From: JAWLHA01 sp041690535
GTDB taxonomy: Bacteria; Pseudomonadota; Gammaproteobacteria; Thiohalomonadales; Thiohalomonadaceae
Length of the DNA stretch: 64,000 nucleotides
Assembly (NCBI GenBank): GCA_041690535.1
Contig: JAWLHA010000002.1
Coordinates: 62,001-126,000 of the forward strand
Direction: 5' to 3'
Under the pieces are notes generated by a model that worked only from the letters and a program-made list of their open reading frames with translations, searched no databases and was not told the DNA's origin. A program made the position numbers and the translations under genes. Position 1 is the first letter of the stretch. Each line of letters opens with the position of its first letter. Shown here in pieces: positions 9,792 through 18,235 of this stretch.

Positions 9792-9992
9792 TCAAGGGGC
9801 GGAGTCCGAACAGCCGTCCGAGCAGATGGCCTTGGAGGTGCGCGGGGAGATGAGGGCGAAGACCGCCGCCGGGGTGGTGGCGGCGTAGGCCCCGAAGCGC
9901 CGCAGGAATTCGCGCCTGATGGCGTCGGGTTCTGCGTCTTTCGCAAAGTCGATGTGGTTCGATTCAGGTGAGGATGCGGGTTCCATGTTCAT
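9792..9992 (-). CDS. Small Tat-signal-like protein of unknown function
   Basis: A 66-residue open frame. Its centre reads RREFLRRFGAYAATTPAAV, a twin-arginine-like stretch followed by a moderately hydrophobic segment, and a short Cys-containing tail ends the protein. An upstream GTG/ATG at 10034 is also possible. It lies between sucrose synthase (convergent) and the secreted ASH-domain protein (same strand, just upstream of it), so it may be an exported companion of those proteins. I do not recognise a function, and the twin arginines could instead be part of a membrane-anchor segment. Confidence 0.5.
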   Translation of the reverse strand: MNMEPASSPESNHIDFAKDAEPDAIRREFLRRFGAYAATTPAAVFALISPRTSKAICSDGCSDSAP

Positions 9993-10059
9993 CGGATGGT
10001 GGTTGCAAGGTCCATGATCATCCCACGTCCGCAACCAGCAACGCCAGCGTGCATTGAAC

Positions 10060-11016
10060 TCACGGGGACGGGAGCACCGTTGCCACCAGGCGCCGCCCCG
10101 AGGTGTCGTAGTAGCCCGCGCCGAGCCCGCTCAGGTTGCCGGGAATGAGCAGGGAGAGGCTGTCATAGCCGAGCTCCTGGTCATCGAAGCTGCGGTAGTA
10201 GAAGCGCACCACGACGTTGTAGGGCTCGGGCCGCCACTCCGGAGTGAACCACCAATAGTAGCGCCGGGCGGTCGAGACGACGCCCCGATAGCTCCAGCTC
10301 TCCACACTGCCGTCCTCCACCGTCATGCCGTCGAGAACAGCGGACTCGGCGAGCTTCGGATCGGTGTAATTGGCCCCGCACTCGGTCTGACCCGTACAGT
10401 CGAACACCACGGCGCGGGTGGTGATGCCGCCGTGATAACCGACAACGGTCCACTCCAACCCGTACGAGCTTCCCCCCAGGAGAGTGTCCGGTAGGTTGGC
10501 CGCCACCAGGACCGGGGGCATGCGCCGCCCCGCCTCGGCCCCGACCGTATCGGCGTTGGAGAGGAAGGTGACCAGCACCGGTGCCTCCGGATCGTCCGAC
10601 GGTACCAGCAAATTGCCGGTCTTGGCGCCGAGGGCGGTGGGTGCGAAGCTCACCTGCAGGGTGCAACGGCCGCCCGGCGCCAAACTCTCACCGCTGCAGC
10701 CGTCGGCCTCCAGGTGGTATTGGTCCCCCTGGGCCCCGCTCAAGGAGACTTCGCCGAGGGTCCGCCCCTCGGCCCCCCCATTGGTCACGGTCACCGCGGC
10801 CGGGAGCGTCCGGGACCCGAAGTCGGTCTGGCCGAAGTAGAGGACGCCGGGCTCGATGGTGAGATCGGCCGCCGGGGCAAGGGCGGCGGTGGCGAATGCG
10901 ACCGCGAAGAGCGCGCCCTGCATCGCGCGACGGCAGCGACCCGTCGGCCGCGCCAAACAGGGGTCATTGGGTGAAGACATCACAGTGCCTCGTGCATTCA
11001 TGGGTAGGTCACTCAC
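10060..11016 (-). CDS. Secreted ASH/choice-of-anchor-type protein
   Basis: A 318-residue protein with a basic N terminus and hydrophobic segment (GALFAVAFATAALAPA) that looks like a Sec signal peptide. Next comes an Ig-like ASH/HYDIN-type domain (about 50-150: LYFGQTDFGSRTLPAAVTVTN) and a C-terminal beta-rich domain with paired cysteines. The C-terminal region is clearly related to that of the large repeat protein encoded upstream (shared GRRL, VFDC/LFDC, SLSLLIPGNL and YYDTSGRRLV patterns), so the two are paralogues. The GTG start shares its last bases with the TGA of the upstream gene, indicating co-translation. Likely an extracellular or surface structural protein; function unknown. Confidence 0.75.
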   Translation of the reverse strand: MSDLPMNARGTVMSSPNDPCLARPTGRCRRAMQGALFAVAFATAALAPAADLTIEPGVLYFGQTDFGSRTLPAAVTVTNGGAEGRTLGEVSLSGAQGDQYHLEADGCSGESLAPGGRCTLQVSFAPTALGAKTGNLLVPSDDPEAPVLVTFLSNADTVGAEAGRRMPPVLVAANLPDTLLGGSSYGLEWTVVGYHGGITTRAVVFDCTGQTECGANYTDPKLAESAVLDGMTVEDGSVESWSYRGVVSTARRYYWWFTPEWRPEPYNVVVRFYYRSFDDQELGYDSLSLLIPGNLSGLGAGYYDTSGRRLVATVLPSP

Positions 11017-14000
11017 GGGCTCACCTCCACCACCAGCCGACGGCCGGCGCTGTCGTAGTAGCGGAACGGCAGATTGCCCGGCACCAGGAGGGAGATACTC
11101 CCGCTGCCGGCGATCTGGTCGAGGTCGGACTTGCTGTAGAAACGCAGCACCACATCACCGCCCTCCCCTGCGAAACGCTCCGCCGGCAGGGTGAAGGTGT
11201 AGCGGTAGGTGAAACGCCCGGAGGTCACCCCGTTGTAGACCCACTCGCCCACCTCGGTGAGCACCGGGGTCAGGTTGCCGGAAGTGGCGAAGCGTTCGGG
11301 GTCGCCATAGCTGTCCGCACAGCTGCCATCGGTGATGCCGCGGCAGTCGAACAGCGCCACCAGGGAGTGGTACTGCTGGTGATAGCCGAGCAGTTCCCAC
11401 TCCACGGTGTAGCGCTCGCCGGCGGCCAATGCGCCGACCGGCTGGTCCGGTTGCCCCTCGGGGAAGAGGCGCAGCCCGGCCAGCACCGGGGCCAGACGGC
11501 GGCGCGCCTTGTCCCCCTCGGTCTCGGTGTTGGTGAGCAAGGCACTCAACAGCGGGGTGTGGAGGTCATCGGAGCTCACCTGCAGATTGGCAAAGCGGAG
11601 GCCGCTCCCGTCCGGCGTGAAGCTCAAATTGATGATGCAGTAGGCCCCGGGCTGCACGGGGTCAATGTTGCAGAACATCGGATGGTAGAACGGGGGCGGT
11701 GCCACGGCGAACTGTTCGGCGTGGGGGCCGGTAACCGTGATCCCGGAGACTTCGCGGGGCTCGCTGCCGACATTGACGAGCGCCGCGTAGGCGTTGGCGG
11801 TGCTGCCAGCCGGGACGGCCGTGAAGCGCACCACCCCACGGTCGATCACAAGGTCGGCATCGGGCGCCGAACGGCTGCGGACGGTCAGGGTGACCGTGGT
11901 TTCCGGCGAGAACTCCTTGCCATCGAAGGCGCGGTAGGTGAAGCCGTCGCTGCCCCCGGCGCTGCCGTCGTGGGTGTAGCTGAAGCTGCCATCCGACGCG
12001 AGGCTCAGGATGCCGTAGCTGGGGCCGCTGACCAGGTGCGCGGTGAGAGCGTCGTCATCTGCGTCGCCGTCGTTGGCGAGGAGCCCGCGGCCTGCGGGGA
12101 AGCTCGTGGTCCCGTTGGCGGCGACCCCGTACGCATCGGGCGCGGCCACGGGCAAACGGTTGTTGGGCGGGCTCCCGGCCTGGAACTCCTCCAGGTTGGA
12201 GAGGCCGTCACCATCGGGATCGCCTTCCGCGCCGTTCGCCCCGGTGGCATCGAAGGGATCGAGGCCATGCTCGAGTTCCCAGAGATTGGGCAGTCCGTCA
12301 CCGTCCCAGTCTGCCGAAACCACCACGGTCACCGTACCGGTGGTGCTACCGCCCCTCCCGTCGGCCACCGTGTAGGTGAAGGTATCGGTGCCGCTGAACC
12401 CCGCTGCCGGGGTGTAGGTGACGCTGGCCTCCCCGACGGCCGTCACGCTGCCGTGGGTCCCCTGGGTGAACCCATCCACCTCCAGCGGGTCGCCATCGGG
12501 GTCACTGGCGAGGGCGAGGAGATCCGTGGTCACCGGCTGCTCCGGTTCGACATGGTAGGTGGGGTCCGCCACCACCGGCGGCTGGTTGATGGTGTACGCC
12601 CCGCTGACGACGGCGGAGTCGGCCCACTGCACCTTGCGCCCGCGGGCCAGCAGGGTGAGGCTCGTCTCCACGCTGACGGGGGCGGTATAGGCGTGCCAGG
12701 TATCCCCGCCATCCAAGCTGTAATCGATGGCCGCCTCCGGCGTGGCGCTGGTGATGATCACGCTCTGCGCGCCAGTGTGGAGCCCCGGCGCCGGTTCGAA
12801 CGTGGGGGTGGCCACCGGCCCGTTGGCGAAGTAGCGCACCACCGAGCGGAACAGGGAGACGGAGCTGCCGTAGATCCCCCCGCTGTTGACCCAGGCGGTG
12901 GCCCGCACATAGTGGTGGGTCTGGAGCGGCAGGGCGAGCCCCTCCAGCTCATAGCGCACGCCGCTCGTCCCGGCCACTGCGCGGCCCCAGCCCAGGGGGC
13001 TCCAGGCAAGCCCGTCGGCGGAGGCGTCGAACAGCACCTGATAGGGCAGGGGGAAACCACCCCCGAGCGCCCAGGCCACGGCGGAGCCATCCACCGCCAC
13101 CGAGAGCGACTGACTGGCGGCGTCGGTGACGGAGAGGCGCGCCAGGTTGGTGCGACTCTCCCCGCCCAGCGTGGAGAAATAGCCTGTCGCCACGGGTTTG
13201 CCGTCGGCCTGGAGCGACAGGCCATGGAGGATGGGCATGGTGACGCCCCCCGGCTTGAATGTGGCATCCAGGCTGCCATCGGCGTTCACGCGGCCGATGC
13301 CGTTGATGATCTCCCCCCCGAGCTGACCGAAATAGCCGCCCACCAACACCCGGCCGTTGGCCTGGGCGCTCAGGGCGTAGACATCGCCGTTGGAGTTGGG
13401 ATCGAAGTTGTCCAGGGTGCCATCCTCGTTCAACCGGGCGATGCGGTTGCGGGTGACCCCGGTGACCGTGGTGAAGTTGCCGGCGATGAGGATCTTGCCG
13501 TCGGGTTGCAGCAGGGCGCTCCCCACCTTGGAGTCGGCGGAGGGGATAAAGCCGGCGTCCAGGGTGCCGTCGGGGTTCAGTCGGGCGATGTTGCTGCGCG
13601 CCTGCCCGGAGACGGAAGTAAAGAATCCGCCCACCACCACCTTGCCGTCCGGTTGTACGGCCAGGGCGTAGACCCACCCGTTCGTGCTCGGGTTGAAGCC
13701 GGTGTCGAGGGTACCGTCGGGATTGAGGCGCGCGAGGCTGTTGCGGGTCACGCCTGCGACAGAGGAGAAAGCGCCCCCGATCAACACCTTGCCGTCCGGT
13801 TGCAAGGTGAGAGCGTAGACGTTGTTGTTGGCGTTGGGGTTGAAGCCGAGGTCCACGCTGCCGTCGGGATGGAGCCGGGCGATGCGGTTGCGGGCGACGC
13901 CCTCGAGGCTGGTGAAGTCCCCCACCACGATCACCTTCTCGTCCGGCTGCACCGCCACCGCCCGCACCCGGTTACTGGCTTGCGGATCGAAGGCGTCATC

Positions 14001-15287
14001 GAGGGTCCCATCGGAATTGAGGCGGGCGATGTAATTTCGGGAGACCCCGCCCAAGGTGGTGAATTCGCCCCCGAGCAACACCTTGCCATCCGGCTGTACC
14101 GCCACGGCCTGAAGCGTGGCGGAGGGCACCAGTTCCAGGGTCTTGTCCACGCGGCCATCGGGCGCAAGGCGGGCGATGCGGTTGCGGGTCGTGCCATCCA
14201 CGGCAGTGAACTCGCCGGCCACCAGGAGGTGGCCCTCGTGTTGCACGAGCGCCACGTGGACCGGGGCGTCAGCCATAGGGGTGAAGCCGAAATCCAGGGC
14301 GCCATCCACACCGAGACGGGCCAGATAGGGGCGGCCGCTTTCCGCGACGGTAACGAAGCTGCCGCCCACCACCAGCCCCCCGTCAGGTTGCAGGGCGAGC
14401 GCCTGGACGGTGCCTTCGACCCCGGCGTCGAACTCGCCATCCACGCTGCCATCAGCCTCGAGGCGGGCGAGATGCGCCAGGGGTTGGCCGCCAATCGCGG
14501 AGAAGGCGCCGCCGACCACCACCCGGCCATCCGGCAGCAGGCTCAATGCCCGAATGTCGCCGTCAGCGTCGGGATTGAAAGAGAGATCCGGTGAGCCGTC
14601 GGCGTGGAGCCGGGCGATGCGGCCGAAGGCCGCGCCGTTCAGCTGGGTGAAGGCTCCCCCCACCAGCAACTTGCCGTCGGGCTGCGCCACCACAACGAGG
14701 ATATCGGCATTGGCCCCGCTCCCCGGATCGAAGGCGACGTCCACACCCCCGTCCGGATCGAGACGGACGATGCGGCTGCGGCTGACGCCGTTCACCGTGT
14801 CGAAGCTACCGCCCACGACGATGTTGCCGTCCGGCTGCAGGGCGAGGCCCAATACCTTGGAGCTGAGATCAGGCGCGAAGCTCCCGTCCAGGGTGCCATC
14901 GGCCTCCAGCCGGACAAGGTGGTTACGCGGGGTGTCGTTGGCGCTGGTGAAATCGCCCCCCACCAGGATCCGGCCATCCGGCTGCACGGCCAGCGCATAC
15001 GCGCTGCCGTTCAGCTTCGCGCTGAAACTGCCGTCCACGGTACCATCCGGATTGAGGCGGGCGAGGTAGGGGCGACTCGTACCACCAATGGTGGTGAACT
15101 CGCCCCCAACCAGGATCTTGCCGTCGTGCTGGAGGGCGGCGGCGCGAATGGTGCCATTGGCGTTGGGGTCGAACCCGTCCACGGCCGACAGGGCAGCGGC
15201 CGGCTCCGGCCGGGCCAGTGCCAGAACGAGCACGAGTAAAAGGCCCAAGAGGGCGGATCCGCTCCGGCCTGCGGGTCTTTTCTGCAT
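11013..15287 (-). CDS. Large secreted delta-60 repeat / cadherin-like / ASH-domain protein
   Basis: About 1,424 residues. The ATG at 15287 has a GGAGG site seven bases upstream; a longer frame to 15362 is less likely. A signal peptide (LLGLLLVLVLALA) is followed by 14 delta-60 repeats of the form LAVQPDGKVLVGGxFT...RNxIARLNPDGTLD (about residues 30-660), a chitobiase-C-like segment, a tandem-95/cadherin-like domain ending in a Gly/Thr-rich strand, a calcium-binding DWDGDGLPN...DPDGDGLSN pair, a second cadherin-like domain and a C-terminal ASH-plus-beta module shared with the downstream gene. Fourteen repeats would make two seven-bladed propellers. Probably a surface or matrix protein. Confidence 0.88.
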   Translation of the reverse strand: MQKRPAGRSGSALLGLLLVLVLALARPEPAAALSAVDGFDPNANGTIRAAALQHDGKILVGGEFTTIGGTSRPYLARLNPDGTVDGSFSAKLNGSAYALAVQPDGRILVGGDFTSANDTPRNHLVRLEADGTLDGSFAPDLSSKVLGLALQPDGNIVVGGSFDTVNGVSRSRIVRLDPDGGVDVAFDPGSGANADILVVVAQPDGKLLVGGAFTQLNGAAFGRIARLHADGSPDLSFNPDADGDIRALSLLPDGRVVVGGAFSAIGGQPLAHLARLEADGSVDGEFDAGVEGTVQALALQPDGGLVVGGSFVTVAESGRPYLARLGVDGALDFGFTPMADAPVHVALVQHEGHLLVAGEFTAVDGTTRNRIARLAPDGRVDKTLELVPSATLQAVAVQPDGKVLLGGEFTTLGGVSRNYIARLNSDGTLDDAFDPQASNRVRAVAVQPDEKVIVVGDFTSLEGVARNRIARLHPDGSVDLGFNPNANNNVYALTLQPDGKVLIGGAFSSVAGVTRNSLARLNPDGTLDTGFNPSTNGWVYALAVQPDGKVVVGGFFTSVSGQARSNIARLNPDGTLDAGFIPSADSKVGSALLQPDGKILIAGNFTTVTGVTRNRIARLNEDGTLDNFDPNSNGDVYALSAQANGRVLVGGYFGQLGGEIINGIGRVNADGSLDATFKPGGVTMPILHGLSLQADGKPVATGYFSTLGGESRTNLARLSVTDAASQSLSVAVDGSAVAWALGGGFPLPYQVLFDASADGLAWSPLGWGRAVAGTSGVRYELEGLALPLQTHHYVRATAWVNSGGIYGSSVSLFRSVVRYFANGPVATPTFEPAPGLHTGAQSVIITSATPEAAIDYSLDGGDTWHAYTAPVSVETSLTLLARGRKVQWADSAVVSGAYTINQPPVVADPTYHVEPEQPVTTDLLALASDPDGDPLEVDGFTQGTHGSVTAVGEASVTYTPAAGFSGTDTFTYTVADGRGGSTTGTVTVVVSADWDGDGLPNLWELEHGLDPFDATGANGAEGDPDGDGLSNLEEFQAGSPPNNRLPVAAPDAYGVAANGTTSFPAGRGLLANDGDADDDALTAHLVSGPSYGILSLASDGSFSYTHDGSAGGSDGFTYRAFDGKEFSPETTVTLTVRSRSAPDADLVIDRGVVRFTAVPAGSTANAYAALVNVGSEPREVSGITVTGPHAEQFAVAPPPFYHPMFCNIDPVQPGAYCIINLSFTPDGSGLRFANLQVSSDDLHTPLLSALLTNTETEGDKARRRLAPVLAGLRLFPEGQPDQPVGALAAGERYTVEWELLGYHQQYHSLVALFDCRGITDGSCADSYGDPERFATSGNLTPVLTEVGEWVYNGVTSGRFTYRYTFTLPAERFAGEGGDVVLRFYSKSDLDQIAGSGSISLLVPGNLPFRYYDSAGRRLVVEVSP

Positions 15288-15546
15288 CGGAGGACCTCCG
15301 GAAAATGATTGGCTTCTCGTTGGGAGTGAGCGGTCGGCCGCGTCCCTCGCGCTGCGACGCATGGCGGCCCCCGCAGGTCACAGGACATGCAGTGACCGCC
15401 CCTACTGCTGTTCTGGTGGGAGGGAGATTTCAGGTGCAAACGATCCCACTCACGCAGGACAAAAACCTAACACACTCTATCCGCGCGTTGTCTTGCAAAA
15501 TCTTGATGGATAGGAAAATCCCCCATTTTCTTGGCCCTGTTCCGCA

Positions 15547-17433
15547 GTGAGCCGGCATCACCCGCAGACAGCGACAGGTTCACCGCCAGGTCGAGGCAAG
15601 CATCCCTTTATGGTCTGGGGGGCACGGTTCAGCAGGGTTGATAGAACGGCCTGCGCAACCGTGCATAATGGGGATTTTCAAGCGGACTGCTTCGTGGAAT
15701 TTCTCATCAATCACCCCGAAGATCTGACCCAGGCCCTCGCCGGGACCAAACCTATCCCTGCGGACAGGAAGCTTGGGGAGATGCTGCTCGAGACAGGCCA
15801 TATCCAACCGGCGCAACTCGAGCTGGCGCTCGGGCAACAGCAGCGCGATCCACGGAAGCATCTGGGGGAAATCCTGGTCGAACTGGGTCACGCCACGCCC
15901 GCCCAGGTCAATGCAGTGCTGGCCAGCAAGCTGGGCATCCCCTCGGTACGGCTCGGGGACTACATCATCCCTCCCGATGTGTTGGACCTCCTCCCGCGCG
16001 AGCTCGCGCTCCAGTATGGCGTACTGCCGCTGGCAGAGCTCGGGCAGCATCTCGTGGTGGCCATGGAGAACCCGTTTGACTGGCAAACCATGGAGATGCT
16101 CCGCTTCAACACCAACCACATCATCGAAGCAGTGGTCATCTCCCGCGCCGAACTGGAACGGATCCTGGGGCGTTATCATCGGGAGCAGGAAGAGGAGGAG
16201 CTGAAAGGGGCCAGCGCGGAGCTGGAGCTGCAGACGGGGCCCTACCAGGACGAGGTGGCCACCGCGCTTGCCCAGGAGGCCCAGCGCAGGCCTACCGTGC
16301 GCCTGGTCAACGCCATCATCTCCCAAGGTATTGCCCGGGGCGCCTCCGACATCAACATCCGCCCCGAGCGCGGCCGGGTGGCCATTTATTACCGAATCGA
16401 CGGGCACGAGCGATTTTCCCGCGCGCTGCACCGATCCCTCCTCGCCCCTATCGTCAGCCGCCTCAAGATCCTCGGCCGCATGGATATCGCCGAGCGCCGC
16501 CTGCCCCAGGACGGGCACGCACGTGTGGTGCGGGACGGGAACCCGGTCGACCTTCGCCTCTCCATCATTCCAACCGTCAGCGGCGAAAGCGTGGTGATCC
16601 GAGTCCTGGACCGGCGCGCCGGACTACGAAAAGCGGAGGAACTCGGACTCGGGCCATGGGAGTATGAAACCCTGACCGCCCTGCTGAGCCACAACCAGGG
16701 AATTCTCTTGGTGACCGGTCCCACGGGCTCAGGAAAATCCACCACCCTTTATGCACTGCTCAACGAAGTTCAGCGCCGTGAAGCGCACATCATCACGGTG
16801 GAAGATCCGGTGGAATACGACATGGAGGGGATCGAGCAGATCCAGATCGCTCCCGCCACAGGCTATACGTTCGCAGAGGCACTCCGCCACATTCTGCGCC
16901 ACGACCCCGACGTCATTATGGTGGGTGAAATACGCGACTTTGAGACCGCCCAGATCGCCAATCGCGCTGCACTGACGGGCCATCTCGTCATGAGCACGCT
17001 GCATACCAACGACGCGGCAAGCACCGTCACACGCCTGTTGGACATGGGGATCGAACCCTACCTCCTCGGCTCGACCCTGTTGGGAGTGATGGCGCAACGG
17101 CTCATACGCGTGAACTGCCCGCACTGTATCGCGGAGGACCTACCGGACCCGCGCGTCCGAAAAATTCTTCAGCTCGGCAAAGAGGAGGTGTTCTATCGAG
17201 GGAGAGGCTGCGAGGAGTGCGAAGGCAGTGGTTATCACGGTCGTGTTGCGGTCACAGAACTGCTGGAAGTGACGCCGCGAATTGCATCGCTCATCAACAA
17301 TGGTGCCTCGGCAACGGCCATTCAGGAGGAGGCCCGTCGGCAGGGAATGACGCCGTTGAACGAGCACGCCGTGGCGCTCGCTCGCACCGGAAAAACTTCA
17401 TTGGAAGAGGTCACTGCAATTCGAGTGAAGTGA
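15547..17433 (+). CDS. GspE/PilB-type secretion or pilus assembly ATPase
   Basis: Hexameric ATPase of the type II secretion/type IV pilus family. An N-terminal MshEN-type domain (about residues 70-210: LGEMLLETGHIQPAQL, ILVELGHATPAQ) leads to the ATPase core with Walker A GPTGSGKSTT, Walker B VGEIRD, the His box and a tetracysteine zinc site (CPHC...CEEC near residues 520-560). The start is unsettled: GTG 15547, ATG 15610 and GTG 15694 are all in frame, and the conserved region begins only around residue 60 of the longest form. No other pilus or secretion genes are adjacent, so it may serve a system elsewhere. It is the last chromosomal gene before the island boundary. Confidence 0.88.
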   Translation: MSRHHPQTATGSPPGRGKHPFMVWGARFSRVDRTACATVHNGDFQADCFVEFLINHPEDLTQALAGTKPIPADRKLGEMLLETGHIQPAQLELALGQQQRDPRKHLGEILVELGHATPAQVNAVLASKLGIPSVRLGDYIIPPDVLDLLPRELALQYGVLPLAELGQHLVVAMENPFDWQTMEMLRFNTNHIIEAVVISRAELERILGRYHREQEEEELKGASAELELQTGPYQDEVATALAQEAQRRPTVRLVNAIISQGIARGASDINIRPERGRVAIYYRIDGHERFSRALHRSLLAPIVSRLKILGRMDIAERRLPQDGHARVVRDGNPVDLRLSIIPTVSGESVVIRVLDRRAGLRKAEELGLGPWEYETLTALLSHNQGILLVTGPTGSGKSTTLYALLNEVQRREAHIITVEDPVEYDMEGIEQIQIAPATGYTFAEALRHILRHDPDVIMVGEIRDFETAQIANRAALTGHLVMSTLHTNDAASTVTRLLDMGIEPYLLGSTLLGVMAQRLIRVNCPHCIAEDLPDPRVRKILQLGKEEVFYRGRGCEECEGSGYHGRVAVTELLEVTPRIASLINNGASATAIQEEARRQGMTPLNEHAVALARTGKTSLEEVTAIRVK

Positions 17434-17562
17434 ACGACGCGAGCGAAAAGGTTGGGGTCGGATGCGAAGCGGGTCACTACCTCTTCGCTAGATGTGTAAA
17501 GCCACAAGGTTGTTCACAGACGGGCAACGGCTGATCGGGGGCAAATTGCGGAGACACAGCTA

Positions 17563-17745
17563 GAGCACCGAACAGGTAAACGGAACGATCGTCAATCGCA
17601 GCCGGATTGCCCCGCAGGTGGCGGGGACACCGAACCGAGGTAAGGTGGTAAGCGCAGCGCATTTCCCAATTCGACGCCGCACGGTGGATGCGCTGCGCTT
17701 ACCACCCTACATGTTGGCCGCGTCGGATCTATCTGTTCGGTGCTC
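17563..17745. repeat. Dispersed MITE-like inverted-repeat element, copy 2
   Basis: A 183-base non-coding element bounded by a perfect 13-base terminal inverted repeat (GAGCACCGAACAG at 17563-17575; complement at 17733-17745). Inside is a second perfect 19-base inverted repeat, 17644-17662 against 17688-17706 (GGTGGTAAGCGCAGCGCAT). It shares its hairpin core and right end with the copy at 2319-2434. There is no coding capacity; mobility would need a transposase elsewhere. Confidence 0.65.
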
Positions 17746-17812
17746 CAGGAATTTTACTTTCAAACGCGGGGAGAAACTGAGCGCGATCATTCAATCGGCG
17801 CTGGAAATAAAA

Positions 17813-17845
17813 AAAGCGGGTCGCTCTTTGGAGCAAACCCGCTTT
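17813..17845. terminator. Intrinsic terminator of the truncated tRNA-Arg
   Basis: A stem AAAGCGGGT / ACCCGCTTT encloses a smaller GCTC/GAGC stem. Runs of T follow on both strands (TTCTTTTT to the right; six T on the minus strand to the left), so it could work in both directions. It lies ten bases downstream of the 3' end of the minus-strand tRNA-Arg fragment, which is the expected place for the tRNA gene's own terminator. Confidence 0.75.
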
Positions 17846-17853
17846 CTTCTTTT

Positions 17854-17898
17854 TGGCGCGCCCGGAGAGATTCGAACTCCCGACCGCCTGGTTCGTAG
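17854..17898 (-). other. 3' half of tRNA-Arg(ACG): putative attachment site and island boundary
   Basis: On the minus strand the sequence reads from the anticodon loop CTACGAA (anticodon ACG) through CCAGG, the variable loop, the T arm GGGAG-TTCGAAT-CTCTC and acceptor strand CGGGCGC-G-CCA. This matches the pattern of bacterial tRNA-Arg(ACG). Upstream of the anticodon loop the sequence no longer fits: the CCTGG stem partner, D arm and GCGCCCG acceptor strand are missing. A 3' tRNA piece that keeps its terminator is the classic direct-repeat scar left by a tRNA-targeting integrase. The island should extend to the right from here, with the intact tRNA at its far end beyond 64,000. Confidence 0.8.
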
Positions 17899-18110
17899 AC
17901 GTGAACCGAAATAGGCGCGCTTTTAAATCAATGGCTTACAAAGACGCCCGTTCCCCAAACGTCAGAAGAGGTCACTGAAGTTCAAGGAGATTCCCGCAGA
18001 ATCCCCACAGCAAAGACTGGAGATCATATTCTTGCGAAGCTTCAGTTGAGCACAATTTCTCGTCGAAGCAGTACTAGGGTCTTACGGTTGTAACGTGTCG
18101 TATGGTTCTT

Positions 18111-18137
18111 GTTATAAGAGTTATAAGTGTTATTTTT
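18111..18137. repeat. Three tandem AT-rich 9-base repeats near the island end
   Basis: GTTATAAGA, GTTATAAGT and GTTATTTTT lie head to tail within an AT-rich stretch (about 18,100-18,180) that contrasts with the GC-rich surroundings, roughly 215 bases inside the tRNA scar. Short direct repeats next to a tRNA attachment site may be integrase or accessory-factor binding sites. Apart from these, 17,899-18,235 holds no gene that I can see. Confidence 0.4.
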
Positions 18138-18235
18138 CCTACAAGGAAAGTCAAGATTAACTGTTGGAGCCTAATTGGGAAATCTTCAGGATAGCTATCA
18201 CAATCAAGGACAAACTCATGGCCGCGACGCATCCC

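Noticed and set aside
10896..14594. Very long open frame on the plus strand (1,232 codons)
   Set aside because: It lies opposite the delta-60 repeat protein. Its composition (Gly, His, Val, Ala-rich repeats) mirrors the repeated GC-rich codons of the real gene, and it has no signal, domain or ribosome site.
12900..15200. Regular repeated DNA that might be taken for a CRISPR or satellite array
   Set aside because: The units are about 120-135 bases, diverged, and keep the reading frame of the delta-60 repeats; no identical repeats with unique spacers.
17854..17898. Functional tRNA-Arg gene
   Set aside because: Only the 3' half is present; the D arm, 5' acceptor strand and 5' anticodon stem do not match.
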